Shown piece by piece: positions 44,210 to 54,000 of a DNA stretch of 64,000 nt (its first letter is position 1; the number at the start of each line of letters is the position of its first letter). Made by a program: the position numbers and the translations under genes. Under the pieces are notes generated by a model. That model did not search any database, was not told where the DNA came from, and was given only the letters and a program-made list of their open reading frames with translations. The DNA is from Clostridiales bacterium (lineage in GTDB: Bacteria > Bacillota > Clostridia > Oscillospirales > Oscillospiraceae), in the NCBI GenBank assembly GCA_012838665.1, contig DUOX01000032.1, forward strand, positions 1 through 64,000, in the 5' to 3' direction.

Positions 44210-45144
44210 CAGTCCAGCGCCCCTTTCAACGTCTCCAGATTCCGCTCCATCAGCGAAATGTAGCTGACCCCCTCCTCCAGCTCCTGCCGGGTGACGTTAT
44301 GGCAGGAGTGGAGCAGGGCGGTTTCGGCCCCCGTGGCCTCGGCTATGCTGTCCGCCACCAGGTGGTTAGAAAACTCTATATAAAATACCGTCCTGACCCC
44401 TTCCTCCCGGACCTTGTCTATAAGGAAGGCCACAGTGGCGGCGCTAGGCTCTGCCTCGCTGCTGCAGCCGGGGAAGGCCGCATAATAATCCAGGCCGTAC
44501 TCTTCGGCAAAATAGCGGAAGGGAAACCTGTCTCCGAAAACAAGCGTCTTTGTAAGGGCGGTGGAGAAGAATTCCCTATAGCTCTGATCCAAAGCTTTCA
44601 GCCTGGAGATATAATCCTCCGAGTTTTCGGCATAGGCTTTCCTGTTTTCCGGGTCAATATCGCAAAGGGCGCCCTCAATGGCCCGTACTATCAAAATAGC
44701 GTTTACGGGAGAAGTCCAGACATGCTGGTCATACTCCTCATGATGGCCGTGGTCGTGGTCGTCCATGCCCTCTTTCAACTCTTCCTTCAGCGAACTGACA
44801 CAGTCCATCATTTTGAGGGCAGGAGCCTGTCGGTCCAAAGAGGCTAATATGTCCTCCACCCAACTGTCGTTGAGACCTCCCGTATATATGAACAAATCAC
44901 AGTTTTGTATATTAATTATATCCTGAGCCGAGGGCTCATAGGAATGGCTTTCCGTACCCGGGGGCAAAAGCATGCTGACCCTGGCCAGATTTCCGCATAC
45001 CTGCCTTGCAAAATCATATGAGGGAAAATTCGTGGCAATTATATGCAGTCTGCCGTCCGCTTCCCCCGCTTCCCCGCCAGCGCAGCCTGAAAGACAAAGG
45101 CATATAAATGCAAGGGCCATGAACAGTGTAATCGTTTTTCTCAT
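44209..45144 (-). CDS. znuA: Zinc/metal ABC transporter substrate-binding lipoprotein
   Basis: A 311-aa cluster A-I solute-binding protein. The signal peptide ends in lipobox LSGC (near residue 21), then ATNFPSYDFARQV and PPGTESHSYEPSAQDI, which supplies a metal-binding His. A His/Asp-rich loop (DDHDHGHHEEYDQHVW) is typical of zinc-specific ZnuA proteins. The start at 45144 has GGAGG seven bases upstream; earlier in-frame codons lack the signal peptide structure. It is the first transporter gene, 68 bp after the Fur-family regulator. Confidence 0.93.
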   Translation of the reverse strand: MRKTITLFMALAFICLCLSGCAGGEAGEADGRLHIIATNFPSYDFARQVCGNLARVSMLLPPGTESHSYEPSAQDIINIQNCDLFIYTGGLNDSWVEDILASLDRQAPALKMMDCVSSLKEELKEGMDDHDHGHHEEYDQHVWTSPVNAILIVRAIEGALCDIDPENRKAYAENSEDYISRLKALDQSYREFFSTALTKTLVFGDRFPFRYFAEEYGLDYYAAFPGCSSEAEPSAATVAFLIDKVREEGVRTVFYIEFSNHLVADSIAEATGAETALLHSCHNVTRQELEEGVSYISLMERNLETLKGALD

Positions 45145-45212
45145 GAAAATCCTCCGAATCGGATTATAGAAGGACCCGGCAAGGGCGGCCGCCTTCCAAA
45201 TGTGAGGTTTAT

Positions 45213-45611
45213 CTATTTGCAGGATTTGCAAAGGCCGTAGATGACGGTTTTTTCCTTATCCACAAGAAAACCGTGGTCGCCCTTCATGTGACGCTCAATC
45301 TCCCCCATAAAGGAGCAGTACATATCCTCCGTCCCTCCGCATTTTACGCAGGCCAGCCGGCAGCGATGGGCATCCCCCGGTTTTTCCCGGTTATACTGGT
45401 ACAGGGCGGCGCTGCCTGGGCCGGGTATGAACCTTGAGAGCCTCCCCTCCTGGGTCAATCTGGAAAGGCTGCGGTAAACAGTGGCCTTGCCCACCTTCAG
45501 TTCTCGGCTGGCAATCAAATCCCCGGCCGAAAACATCTGCCCCGGGCGGCTTTCAAAAAAGCGCAGTATGTCCTCTCTCTGTCTGGTTCTGTATGTTTTT
45601 TCCCTTCCCAT
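45213..45611 (-). CDS. Fur-family metalloregulator (Zur/PerR type)
   Basis: A 132-aa metal-dependent repressor. The N-terminal winged helix (TRQREDILRFFESRPGQMF, then KVGKATVYRSLSRL) is followed by a dimerisation domain with the structural zinc motifs CVKCGG and GLCKSC. The start at 45611 is nine bases after GGAG; the codons at 45644 and 45620 either overlap the operator or abut that site. It heads the znuA-znuC-znuB genes with a 68-bp gap, so Zur is the best guess. Fur or PerR cannot be ruled out. Confidence 0.9.
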   Translation of the reverse strand: MGREKTYRTRQREDILRFFESRPGQMFSAGDLIASRELKVGKATVYRSLSRLTQEGRLSRFIPGPGSAALYQYNREKPGDAHRCRLACVKCGGTEDMYCSFMGEIERHMKGDHGFLVDKEKTVIYGLCKSCK

Positions 45612-45624
45612 TTTCAGCATCTCC

Positions 45625-45678
45625 AATTTGATACTTAATATCAAATTTCATTTTACACCCGTTTTCTTCCTTTTGCAA
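45625..45678 (-). promoter_or_regulatory. fur-znu promoter with Fur-type operator
   Basis: On the minus strand: TTGCAA (45673-45678), 17 bp, TAAAAT (45650-45655). Two bases downstream is the perfect 9-5-9 inverted repeat AATTTGATA / TATCAAATT (45625-45647), AT-rich and of Fur-box size, covering the expected start site. Bound repressor would block the whole four-gene operon. No comparable repeat precedes znuA itself. Confidence 0.75.
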
Positions 45679-45726
45679 CCGGTTTTCAATTAAGCAGCAG
45701 TATTTGTGGATTTTATGTTATATAAC

Positions 45727-45735
45727 TGATATAAT
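45727..45735 (+). promoter_or_regulatory. Extended -10 element for galE
   Basis: TGATATAAT (45727-45735) is an extended -10 without a clear -35. It gives a leader of about 97 bases before galE. Confidence 0.5.
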
Positions 45736-45838
45736 AACTGTATTATCAATCCATTTTTCGCCCCGAGAAGAATCGGCACAGTTTATCTTATTTGCCTTTA
45801 TACGGATTTAAACATAAAAATTGCGGGAGATGAACGCC

Positions 45839-46861
45839 ATGACCGTCTTGCTCACCGGCGGGGCAGGTTATATAGGGTCCCATACCGCTCTGGAACTGAT
45901 ACAGGCGGGTTATCATGTGATAATTGCGGACAACCTGTCCAATAGCGGCCCGGCCGTCATAGAACGCATTGAGAAAATAAGCGGAACCTCCGTGCCCTTT
46001 TTTAATATTGACATCTCTCAGCCGGAGGCGGTGGACAGGCTGTTCCGGGACAGCCGCATAGATTCCGTTATCCATTTTGCGGGCTACAAGGCCGTGGGGG
46101 AATCATCGCTGAACCCCCTTAAATACTACCGCAACAACCTTGACTGCACCCTCACCCTTCTGGAGGCCATGGAGACGCACCGTATAAACAAAATAGTGTT
46201 CAGCTCCTCGGCCACCGTATACGGCTACCCCGAAAAGTCTCCTGTGGAGGAGGATGCCCCCACATGCTGCGAAAACCCTTACGGCTGGTCAAAGCTGATG
46301 ATAGAACAAATAATAACCGATTACGCAAAAGCTAACCCCTCGGTTTCCGCAATCCTCCTGCGCTACTTTAATCCCATAGGCGCCCATGAAAGCGGCCTTA
46401 TCGGCGAAGATCCCGCCGGCATACCCAACAATCTGATGCCCTATATCTCCCAGGTGGCCATCGGCAGGCTGGAAAAGCTCAGGGTTTTCGGCGGGGATTA
46501 CCCCACAAAGGACGGCACGGGAGTACGGGACTACATCCATGTGACGGACCTGGCAAAGGGCCATGTGGCCGCCCTGAAATATGCCGAAAAACATACCGGA
46601 CTGGAAATCTTCAACCTCGGCACAGGAGTGGGTAGCAGCGTCCTTGACATCATTTCCGCCTTTGAAAGGGCCACGGGTGTGAAAATCCCCTATGAAATCG
46701 TGGACAGGCGCCCCGGGGATGTGGCGGAATACTACGCAAACCCCAAAAAGGCCGAAAAGCTGCTGGGCTGGAAAGCCGAAAAAAGCCTGGAAGACGCCTG
46801 CCGGGACACCTGGAACTGGCAGCTAAAGAATCCCTATGGTTACAAGGGCAGTCCCCGGTAA
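45839..46861 (+). CDS. galE: UDP-glucose 4-epimerase
   Basis: A 340-aa short-chain dehydrogenase-type epimerase interconverting UDP-glucose and UDP-galactose. NAD-binding GGAGYIGSHT is at the very N-terminus, the catalytic SSSATVYG and YGWSK (Tyr-x3-Lys) are in the middle, and GDYPTKDGTGVRDYIHV is the GalE family block. The start is the ATG at 45839, nine bases after GGGAG; the ATG at 45830 touches that site. It supplies precursors for polysaccharide or surface glycan. It has its own promoter and a terminator shared with the convergent ABC exporter. Confidence 0.95.
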   Translation: MTVLLTGGAGYIGSHTALELIQAGYHVIIADNLSNSGPAVIERIEKISGTSVPFFNIDISQPEAVDRLFRDSRIDSVIHFAGYKAVGESSLNPLKYYRNNLDCTLTLLEAMETHRINKIVFSSSATVYGYPEKSPVEEDAPTCCENPYGWSKLMIEQIITDYAKANPSVSAILLRYFNPIGAHESGLIGEDPAGIPNNLMPYISQVAIGRLEKLRVFGGDYPTKDGTGVRDYIHVTDLAKGHVAALKYAEKHTGLEIFNLGTGVGSSVLDIISAFERATGVKIPYEIVDRRPGDVAEYYANPKKAEKLLGWKAEKSLEDACRDTWNWQLKNPYGYKGSPR

Positions 46862-46997
46862 AACAGTCCCCTTAACCCCTTAAGCGCTGTTTTTTAAGCC
46901 TCCGGACGATGCTAATTTCAGCGTTTCCATTTTAGAAAAAGTACCGCCCCCGGCAGGGACAGGTTTTGATAACAACCTACAAAAAACCAGACAAACC

Positions 46998-47023
46998 AAA
47001 AGACAGCCAAAAGGCTGTCTTTT
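46998..47023. terminator. Bidirectional terminator, galE / ABC exporter
   Basis: Eleven-bp perfect stem AAAAGACAGCC (46998-47008) with GGCTGTCTTTT (47013-47023) and an AAAA loop. A-rich 5' and T-rich 3' arms suit both directions. Confidence 0.88.
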
Positions 47024-47037
47024 AAGCGTTTTACAGG

Positions 47038-48615
47038 TTATTTATAGTTTAATTCCGCATATTGGAGCATATTCCTGCAAAGGTAGATTACCAGCAGGGA
47101 AACGGGAATATTGCATATTATTAGGGATGCCAAGATGGTCACATCCTCGCTTACGAATATGCTCCCGGTGACAGACAGCACCACCGCCAGGGCGATGCCC
47201 GGCGCGGCAAGCAGTACCATAACCACAAAATACATCAGTATAACCAGGGCTTTTGAGGCGCCGCTCCATATGCGCTCCAGAAGGATGTTTCCCCCGGTAA
47301 AAAGCAGAGAAAAACTCAACCGGGCAATTATGCACAGGCCCGTAACAACAGGACTTAATTTGATAATGAAAGCAACGGGTATAAAAATTATTACAGCCTC
47401 CAGCAGGGACGAGGGCAACATCTCCCGGATTGCCTGGAGCAGCTTGCTGAAAGGTGGCTCCGGTATCAGATATATGTAGGGCTTGGTCAGTTCCCTGTTC
47501 AGCCTGCCCAGAGCCACTGAGAAAATCTGCATATAAGTGGCAAAGACAAAAACCGGGGCTATGCCTTCATTTCGCAAAAACAGGGCAAACAGGATAATGC
47601 AGGCGGCCCAAATAAGTGAAGTCGTGCTGATTACGAGCGTACGGGAACGCCGGTTTTCCAGCAGATGCTTATAATATATGGCGTCGGCGCCGAAGCCCCT
47701 GCCAATCCCCATCCTGCCCACCCTGACATTTTTTTGGGCAACCTCCGCCACTGCCCCCTCTTTCTGGGCGGTTATGGCGGAGTGGGCAAGCTCCGCGCTT
47801 TTTATAACATCCTCGTAATAGTCCAGCTTGGTGTATATGATGAGGAGCACCACCAAAAGCAGGTACAGGGCGCTGATGCCCAGGCCAATCAGTAGTCCGG
47901 AAAGCTTCCCGGTTATCAGACCCGATACGGCCCAGCCCATCCAGCCGGCCACCGGCAAAAGCCGCACTGCAAGGCTGTTGATGGCTTCCACCAGGCGGGG
48001 CAGCATATTCGACGCATCCCCCGCGGCATACAGTAGCACGTAGGCGGCAAAAGCCCCTATGACGGCATAGTAACCCGCCTTGACCCGCCCTCTTATTTTG
48101 TCGCCCGAGCTTGTAAAGGAATATATTACCATTGCCGTTACCTGGCCCAGAAATGTTGTAATACCGTAGCCCACCAGTATTATAAGCAGGACGCCGTAGC
48201 TGATGTCATAGAGGTTATGCAGCCATGAGTACTGAAACAGTATGAACAGCCCCACCAGCAGGGAAGTACCCATCTGCTGAAACAGCCCGTAGAACAGCAC
48301 CCTCTGCCGGCTTATGGGAGCTGTGAAAATCAGATTCACATCCGGCAAGGAAAACAGTCTCCCGCCCTGGTTGAAGCCGTTGTTCACAACAAGCAGGAAG
48401 AGCACCGTATACATGGCCGTAATCCCGGCGGTAAGCTCCCGGATATCCCTGATTACCCGCTCCGGGTCTTCCGCCGCCTTGCCGCCGGAAAAGAGGGTAA
48501 CACCCAGCAGGACAATCAGTATTACGGCATAAATGAGCTTTCCGGGGCTTTTTGCCAAACTTTTTATCTGGTTTTTTAACTTTGTCAGTAACACAAAGGA
48601 GAGAGCTGCGCTCAT
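47038..48615 (-). CDS. ABC-2-type exporter permease
   Basis: A 525-aa polytopic membrane protein with about a dozen helices, matching the layout of putative ABC exporters fused as two six-helix halves. Repeated motifs such as LFSLPDVNLIFTAPISRQ and a second-half LNRELTKPYIYLIPEPP are typical of this group. The start overlaps the ATPase stop by four bases (ATGA), so the two are translated together and form one transporter. Cargo is unknown; export of a peptide, lipid or drug is possible. Confidence 0.82.
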   Translation of the reverse strand: MSAALSFVLLTKLKNQIKSLAKSPGKLIYAVILIVLLGVTLFSGGKAAEDPERVIRDIRELTAGITAMYTVLFLLVVNNGFNQGGRLFSLPDVNLIFTAPISRQRVLFYGLFQQMGTSLLVGLFILFQYSWLHNLYDISYGVLLIILVGYGITTFLGQVTAMVIYSFTSSGDKIRGRVKAGYYAVIGAFAAYVLLYAAGDASNMLPRLVEAINSLAVRLLPVAGWMGWAVSGLITGKLSGLLIGLGISALYLLLVVLLIIYTKLDYYEDVIKSAELAHSAITAQKEGAVAEVAQKNVRVGRMGIGRGFGADAIYYKHLLENRRSRTLVISTTSLIWAACIILFALFLRNEGIAPVFVFATYMQIFSVALGRLNRELTKPYIYLIPEPPFSKLLQAIREMLPSSLLEAVIIFIPVAFIIKLSPVVTGLCIIARLSFSLLFTGGNILLERIWSGASKALVILMYFVVMVLLAAPGIALAVVLSVTGSIFVSEDVTILASLIICNIPVSLLVIYLCRNMLQYAELNYK

Positions 48616-49319
48616 TGCTTTCCCCCACCGCCTTCCGTAATGGCAAAGAACAGCTCCTCAAGGCTTTGGCTGCTGGCGTCCTCCGAGCCGTTGTACCGGG
48701 TGGCGGCAAAACTGCCGTTCATCATAATATGTGTGACATCCCAGTAGTCTTCAACGCTGTCTATCATGTGGGTAGAGATAAGAATGGTGGCGCCGCCGGC
48801 CTTCAGTTCACGCAGCATGGCCTTAAGCTCCTTTATGGCGTGGGGGTCAAGGCCCACCAGGGGCTCGTCCATAACCACCACCTTGGGCCTGTGGGCCAGG
48901 GCGCAGCAGATAGAGAGCTTCTGCTGCATGCCCTTGGACAAAGACTTGCCCAGCTTGTCCTTTTTGTCCCACAGCTCAAAACGCTCCAGCAGCTCCTGAG
49001 AATACCCGTCCTCCTCCAGGCGGTAGGCCCGCCGGATAAACTCCAAATGCTCCTCCACCGTCAGCATGTCATAAACGGCAGGCGTCTCCGGCACATATCC
49101 CAAAAGCCTCTTGGCCTCTATGGATTTGTTGTCGTGCCCGTCCACGCTGATTTTGCCCCTAAAGCGCAAAAGCCCCACAATGCATTTAATTATGGTGGAT
49201 TTCCCCGCGCCGTTGGGGCCCAGCAGAACGGCAATCTGGCCGTCCTCAATAGAAAAGGTGATATCGTTGTTTGCCACTACCTTGCCGTATTTCTTGGTCA
49301 CATGCTCTACGGACAGCAT
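48612..49319 (-). CDS. ABC transporter ATPase (ABC-2 exporter)
   Basis: A 235-aa ATPase with Walker A GPNGAGKST, Q-loop GYVPETPAVY, the signature region LSKGMQQKL (variant of LSGGQ), Walker B VVVMDEPLVGLD and H-loop STHM. The CcmA/YhaQ-like sequence fits drug or antimicrobial exporters. GAGGGG lies about eight bases before the ATG. It is divergent from the riboswitch-controlled CDF gene. Confidence 0.92.
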   Translation of the reverse strand: MLSVEHVTKKYGKVVANNDITFSIEDGQIAVLLGPNGAGKSTIIKCIVGLLRFRGKISVDGHDNKSIEAKRLLGYVPETPAVYDMLTVEEHLEFIRRAYRLEEDGYSQELLERFELWDKKDKLGKSLSKGMQQKLSICCALAHRPKVVVMDEPLVGLDPHAIKELKAMLRELKAGGATILISTHMIDSVEDYWDVTHIMMNGSFAATRYNGSEDASSQSLEELFFAITEGGGGKQ

Positions 49320-49507
49320 CGGTTTCCCCTCTTCCTTTTCCCGGCACCCTAGTTCACAATAACCGGGCTGCCATTATTATGCGATTTGTATAATTTTAGC
49401 ATATGCCCGCATACATTTCAATTTATTATTTCTTTACATTTTGCGGCGCATATAATAATATAAGCATAAATACCCTCATATAATTTCCTGCGCTCTTTTG
49501 ACAATAC

Positions 49508-49597
49508 GAGCTGAACAGGCCGTAAACTCCTGGTTTATGGGGCCGGGCCTTTTAAAGGCAGCAGGACTGTGCGTTAATTCACGCCTGTGGGACAGCA
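49508..49597 (+). promoter_or_regulatory. NiCo (czcD) riboswitch aptamer
   Basis: The RNA follows the NiCo consensus. P1 GCTG (49510-49513) pairs with CAGC (49593-49596). Conserved AACAGGC is followed by a P2 stem GTAAAC/GTTTAT, then GGCCGGGCC with a TTTTAAA loop and GGCAGCAGG, and the closing strand GTGGGACAGC. These junction purines form the metal site in the known structures. The location before a cation diffusion facilitator fits. Known ligands are Co(II) and Ni(II), with Fe(II) also proposed. A TATAAT at 49479-49484 may be its -10. Confidence 0.88.
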
Positions 49598-49619
49598 ATC
49601 CGTTCCACAGGTGTTTTTT
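49584..49619 (+). terminator. Riboswitch expression-platform terminator
   Basis: CCTGTGGGAC (49584-49593) pairs with GTTCCACAGG (49602-49611, one G-U), followed by TG and six T. The 5' arm is the same sequence used for the last aptamer stem and P1, so metal binding and termination exclude one another: an ON switch. Confidence 0.88.
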
Positions 49620-49650
49620 CTTATCAAAATATCCGAAAAGGGGTCTGCAT

Positions 49651-50835
49651 ATGATTTCCCTGCTAATCAGGTTGTTTGTTAAGGATTATGCGAATACTTC
49701 AGCGCCCCAGGTGCGTAAACGCTACGGAAAGTTTGCCGGTATTGTGGGCATTGCCTCAAACTTTCTGCTTTTCCTTATTAAAATCATCATAGGCGTATTA
49801 TGCAACAGCATCTCAATTACAGCAGACGCAGTAAACAACCTTACCGATTCTGGGACTTCCCTGGTTACGCTGGTGTGTTTCAAAATATCCGGAAAGCCTG
49901 CCGACGCCGAGCACCCTTATGGCCATGAGCGTATGGAATATATATCGGGGCAAATTGTGGCCTTCATCACCCTGGTTTTAGGTTTTGAGCTTTTTAGAAG
50001 CTCCATTGAAAAAATAATTCATCCCCAGGCGACGGAATTTAGCTGGCTTGCCATGGCAATGCTGGCAACTTCCATATTTATTAAGTTCTGGCAATGCCTG
50101 TTCTACCGGAAGATAAGCCGGATAATTGATTCCATCTCCCTTTTATCATCAGCCGCCGACAGCCGGAACGATATCCTGGCAACTTCTTCAGTGCTTCTGG
50201 CGGCCGTAATAACACGCCTGACCGGATTTAACCTTGACGGCTATATGGGGGCGCTGGTGGCTTTATTCATAATGGTAAGCGGCATAAAGCTGCTTAAAGA
50301 AATTATCAGCACCCTGCTGGGCACCGCCCCAAAAAAAGAGCTTGTAGACCTTATTTACAACAAAGTGCTAAGTTACGACAACGTAATAGGAATACACGAT
50401 CTTACGGTGCACAGTTACGGCCCTACCAAGTGCTTCGCGTCGCTGCATTGCGAGGTGCCCGCCGAGCTGGATGTCATGCTGGGTCATGACATTATTGACA
50501 ATATAGAACGGGATTTTTTTAATGATTTGGGTATTCACCTGGTAATACACCTCGACCCCGTTGTAACCGACGACGAAAAAACCAACGCGCTGAAAGAAAC
50601 CGTGGAAAAACTGCTCGCCAGGCTGTCCCCCGAAATAAGCATGCATGATTTCCGAGTGGTATGGAATATAAGCCATGCAAAGCTGATTTTTGACGTTACT
50701 GTCCCCTATGATTTTAAGTGGAGCGACGAGGAACTGACCGCCCTAATTTCAAAGGAAATATCCCGCATTAATGGCAGCTACAACTCGGAAATAACGGTGG
50801 ACCGCAGCAGCATGGCGGCCGAAAGGAGAAAATAG
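49651..50835 (+). CDS. Cation diffusion facilitator metal exporter
   Basis: A 394-aa CDF-family efflux protein with six helices and a long C-terminal cytoplasmic part. The helix-2 site is DAVNNLTDSGTS (N-x3-D) and the helix-5 site is AADSRNDILATSS (D-x3-D). Zinc pumps usually have His in helix 5, so the D-x3-D pattern points to Mn, Fe, Co or Ni instead. The intervening PYGHERMEYISG is a family block. The start at 49651 is downstream of the riboswitch terminator, with GGGG eight bases away; reading from 49498 would translate through the aptamer. Control by the NiCo riboswitch supports export of Co, Ni or Fe. Confidence 0.9.
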   Translation: MISLLIRLFVKDYANTSAPQVRKRYGKFAGIVGIASNFLLFLIKIIIGVLCNSISITADAVNNLTDSGTSLVTLVCFKISGKPADAEHPYGHERMEYISGQIVAFITLVLGFELFRSSIEKIIHPQATEFSWLAMAMLATSIFIKFWQCLFYRKISRIIDSISLLSSAADSRNDILATSSVLLAAVITRLTGFNLDGYMGALVALFIMVSGIKLLKEIISTLLGTAPKKELVDLIYNKVLSYDNVIGIHDLTVHSYGPTKCFASLHCEVPAELDVMLGHDIIDNIERDFFNDLGIHLVIHLDPVVTDDEKTNALKETVEKLLARLSPEISMHDFRVVWNISHAKLIFDVTVPYDFKWSDEELTALISKEISRINGSYNSEITVDRSSMAAERRK

Positions 50836-51088
50836 TTTTCCGCCGAAAAATGTCGGTTTTCATGGAATTTTCCTTTGGAGTATAGACTTTAAGTTGCTCC
50901 TGATTTATAATAGAATGAATAACTAATGGAAATATCCGGCTATACTGGTTCCGTTTTCCTTTCATGGCCTTGCCTTGAAAAGATGGAGAACCGTCGCATA
51001 ACGACGATATTATATTAAAGATATTTTTGCAAAAACGGCCGTATACGGGCTTTGAGCCTTGTATATGCCATGATTGGAGGAATTCTTT

Positions 51089-54000
51089 TTGAAATATCTG
51101 AGGCGTGGCATAAACTGGTTGCTAATAGTGCTTATGCTTATAAATATCGCCCCTTTCCCGTCAGCTCATGCCGCGGATGACGAGCCTGTTCTCAGCTCAA
51201 TAAGCCTCGTGGGCGCCGTCAGCAGCAGGTGGGACGACAGCAGGCGCATCACATTTTACGTTCCTTACAGCTTCGAGGACACGGAAATAGACCTGCCCAG
51301 CAACCTTGTCATTACATATGACATGTCCCGGTACAAATCCGTGGTGGTGGACATCCCTGACAATGCCGCGGTAGAGGTGGGCAATGATAATTACACCAAA
51401 ATCACCGTCCACTACAACCGCATCGACGACCAGGACGACGCTTCCCAAATTGAGACCTTCTATTATGTGCGCGTTTCGAAAGAGGCGCGGAAACCCGCGG
51501 AATTCTCCGGGGTAATAGACAAAAGCGCCCAGGACGGCGGCACGGCTGAAATCTTTTATACAGACTTGGGCGACATATATCAAAAAAATGACGGGCAGCC
51601 CCTGGAGAGTGTATATATAAAAATCAGAGGCACAAATCTGGCTGTGGGTACCTTAAAGTATAACGGGGGCGACTATAAGCTAGGAGAACAGGTAATTATG
51701 GCGCGGCACCTGAAAGAAGGAACCGACTCCCTGTACTTTGAAGCATCCGATTCCGCTTTCGGAGTGGTATCCTACTATGTGGACGCCTACGACACGGAGG
51801 ACACGCATATAGGCACAGCGGTGCTGACGGTGACGGTAACGCAAAATACCCCTCCGGAAATCAAAGAGACCATCTCTGAAACAATACACAAAGGCTTAAC
51901 TTTAAATTTTTCCGACCTGGCGCCGTTTATATTGGATAATTGCAATACTTACGGCAATCCCATTAAATACTTAATTATCGAACCGCTCGGCTCTGATTGC
52001 GGAACCTGGTACTACAATTCCGAGGCCTTTACTTCCAAAAAGGAAATCGCCTTTACGAAATTAGACCTGCTTAAGTTTAAGGCGGCATCTGAGGGCGCCG
52101 TTTATTTCAACTGGGCAGTAAAAACTACGGTAGAAACCCCTTCGGAATTCAGGGAAGGCGCCTTTGAGATAGTTTCCCCCGACATTTCCCTCAGGTCCTA
52201 CACATCTTCCTCCCGCGTGAATAAAGGGGATACATGGCAGGTATCTGACTCTCATTTCAGATGTACGCCCTCCGGAGTGGAACTTGCGTACATAAAAATA
52301 ACATCCATTCCCCAGGCAGCCGACGGGTATCTCTGCCTGTCCGCTGCCCTTGCCAAAAACACGGAAAAGGGATACCCCGCAATTGCGGCCAATGCCGCGC
52401 TGAAAGCCGGGGCGATTATCCCTTTTAAGCACGTCAAATATCTCCGGCTGGTTACAAAAAGCGCCAGCCGCAGCAGCTTCGTTTCCTTTGAATGGTCGGC
52501 GACTGCGGACGAAAAGGTTTCGGAGGCCACATGGGCGCAGCCCGTTTCCTACAATGTCGGCTTCGTTACGGGCGGCACCGTGGAATACGATACCTACGTA
52601 AACGTTCCCGTTGACTTCAGCGCCTCGGATTTCGGCTCCCGGTTCTACAGCTCCACGGGCCGGACTCTGTCCCACGTCACCTTTACTCCCCCTTCAAAAA
52701 CAACGGGGACCCTCTATTTTAACTACAACCTGCTTACAAAAAAGGGTACTGCGGTTACCTCCTCCCAGAAGTATTACACCGGGTCGAGCCCCAACCTGTC
52801 CAATATTACATTCGTCCCGGCGGCCAACTTTACCGGAAGCGTCAGCATCCCCTTTAACGGCTATACGGCCGACGGAAGCCATTTTTCCGGCACGGTGGAA
52901 ATTGAAGTTTCAAACAGCCGGGGCGGCACCGTCATTTATACTGCCGACAAGAATTCGGACATTCAGCTGGACGGCGCCGACTTTGCCTCGGCATTTCTGG
53001 ACGCCACAGGCAGTGAGCTCTCCCATGTAGTTTTCTCCCTGCCGGCGTCAACCCAGGGCAGGCTGTACTACAATTACGAGTCCCCCGCCAGTTACGAATC
53101 CACCGTATCGGCCTCCAAAAAATACTATGTATACTCCCCCTCATACCTGTCCTACATCTCCTTTGTGCCCTATGAAGATTACACTGGCACCGTAACCATC
53201 AATTACACGGGCTATGACGGTTCCGGCACGGGATACACCGGCAAGCTGGTCATCTTCGTGGTGGACAGCCCTGCCGGGATAGTGTATTATAACTCAAGGG
53301 TAAACGGCGTTGTGCAGCTCTCCGCCGAGGATTTTGCCCGGGAGTTTATCAGCGCCACCGGCTCCGTATTGTCGAACGTGCAGTTTGCCGCGCCGCCGGT
53401 CGCCAGCGGGGCACTGTATTACGATTATTCGCCCGAAACCGGAACGGGTACGAAGGTGTCCCCGTCAACCAGGTATTACAAAAACTCCAACCCGGACATC
53501 TCCGGAATAACCTTTGTTCCGGCAAAGGATTTCGTTGGCCGGGTGGAAATTAAATATACCGCTTATACCGCGGGCGGGGCCTCCTATGCGGGCAAGCTGA
53601 AAATCAAAGTGGGCGAGACAAGCTCCGGTTCCGTCTCATATTCCACCGGGATGAACACCCCCCTGGAGCTGATGGCCAACGACTTCGGCAGCAGGTTCTA
53701 TTCAAATACCGGGGGCGGCATACTCTCCTACGTGGTTTTCACACCGCCCTCCTCCGCCTACGGCCAGCTGCGTTATGGCTATACTTCGACGGCAAATACC
53801 GGCTCTCCCGTCACCGCCGGGACAAAATACTACGTAAAATCCTCGCCCTACCTGTCAAACGTGGTCTTTATTCCCAAAGCGGGCTATTCCGGCTCCTTCT
53901 CCATCTCATATATCGGATATGACGAAACCGGCACCGGCTATCCCGGAAAGATAAACATAAGCGTGGACAGCGCTCAGGGCACGGTCAGTTACAAGACCGC

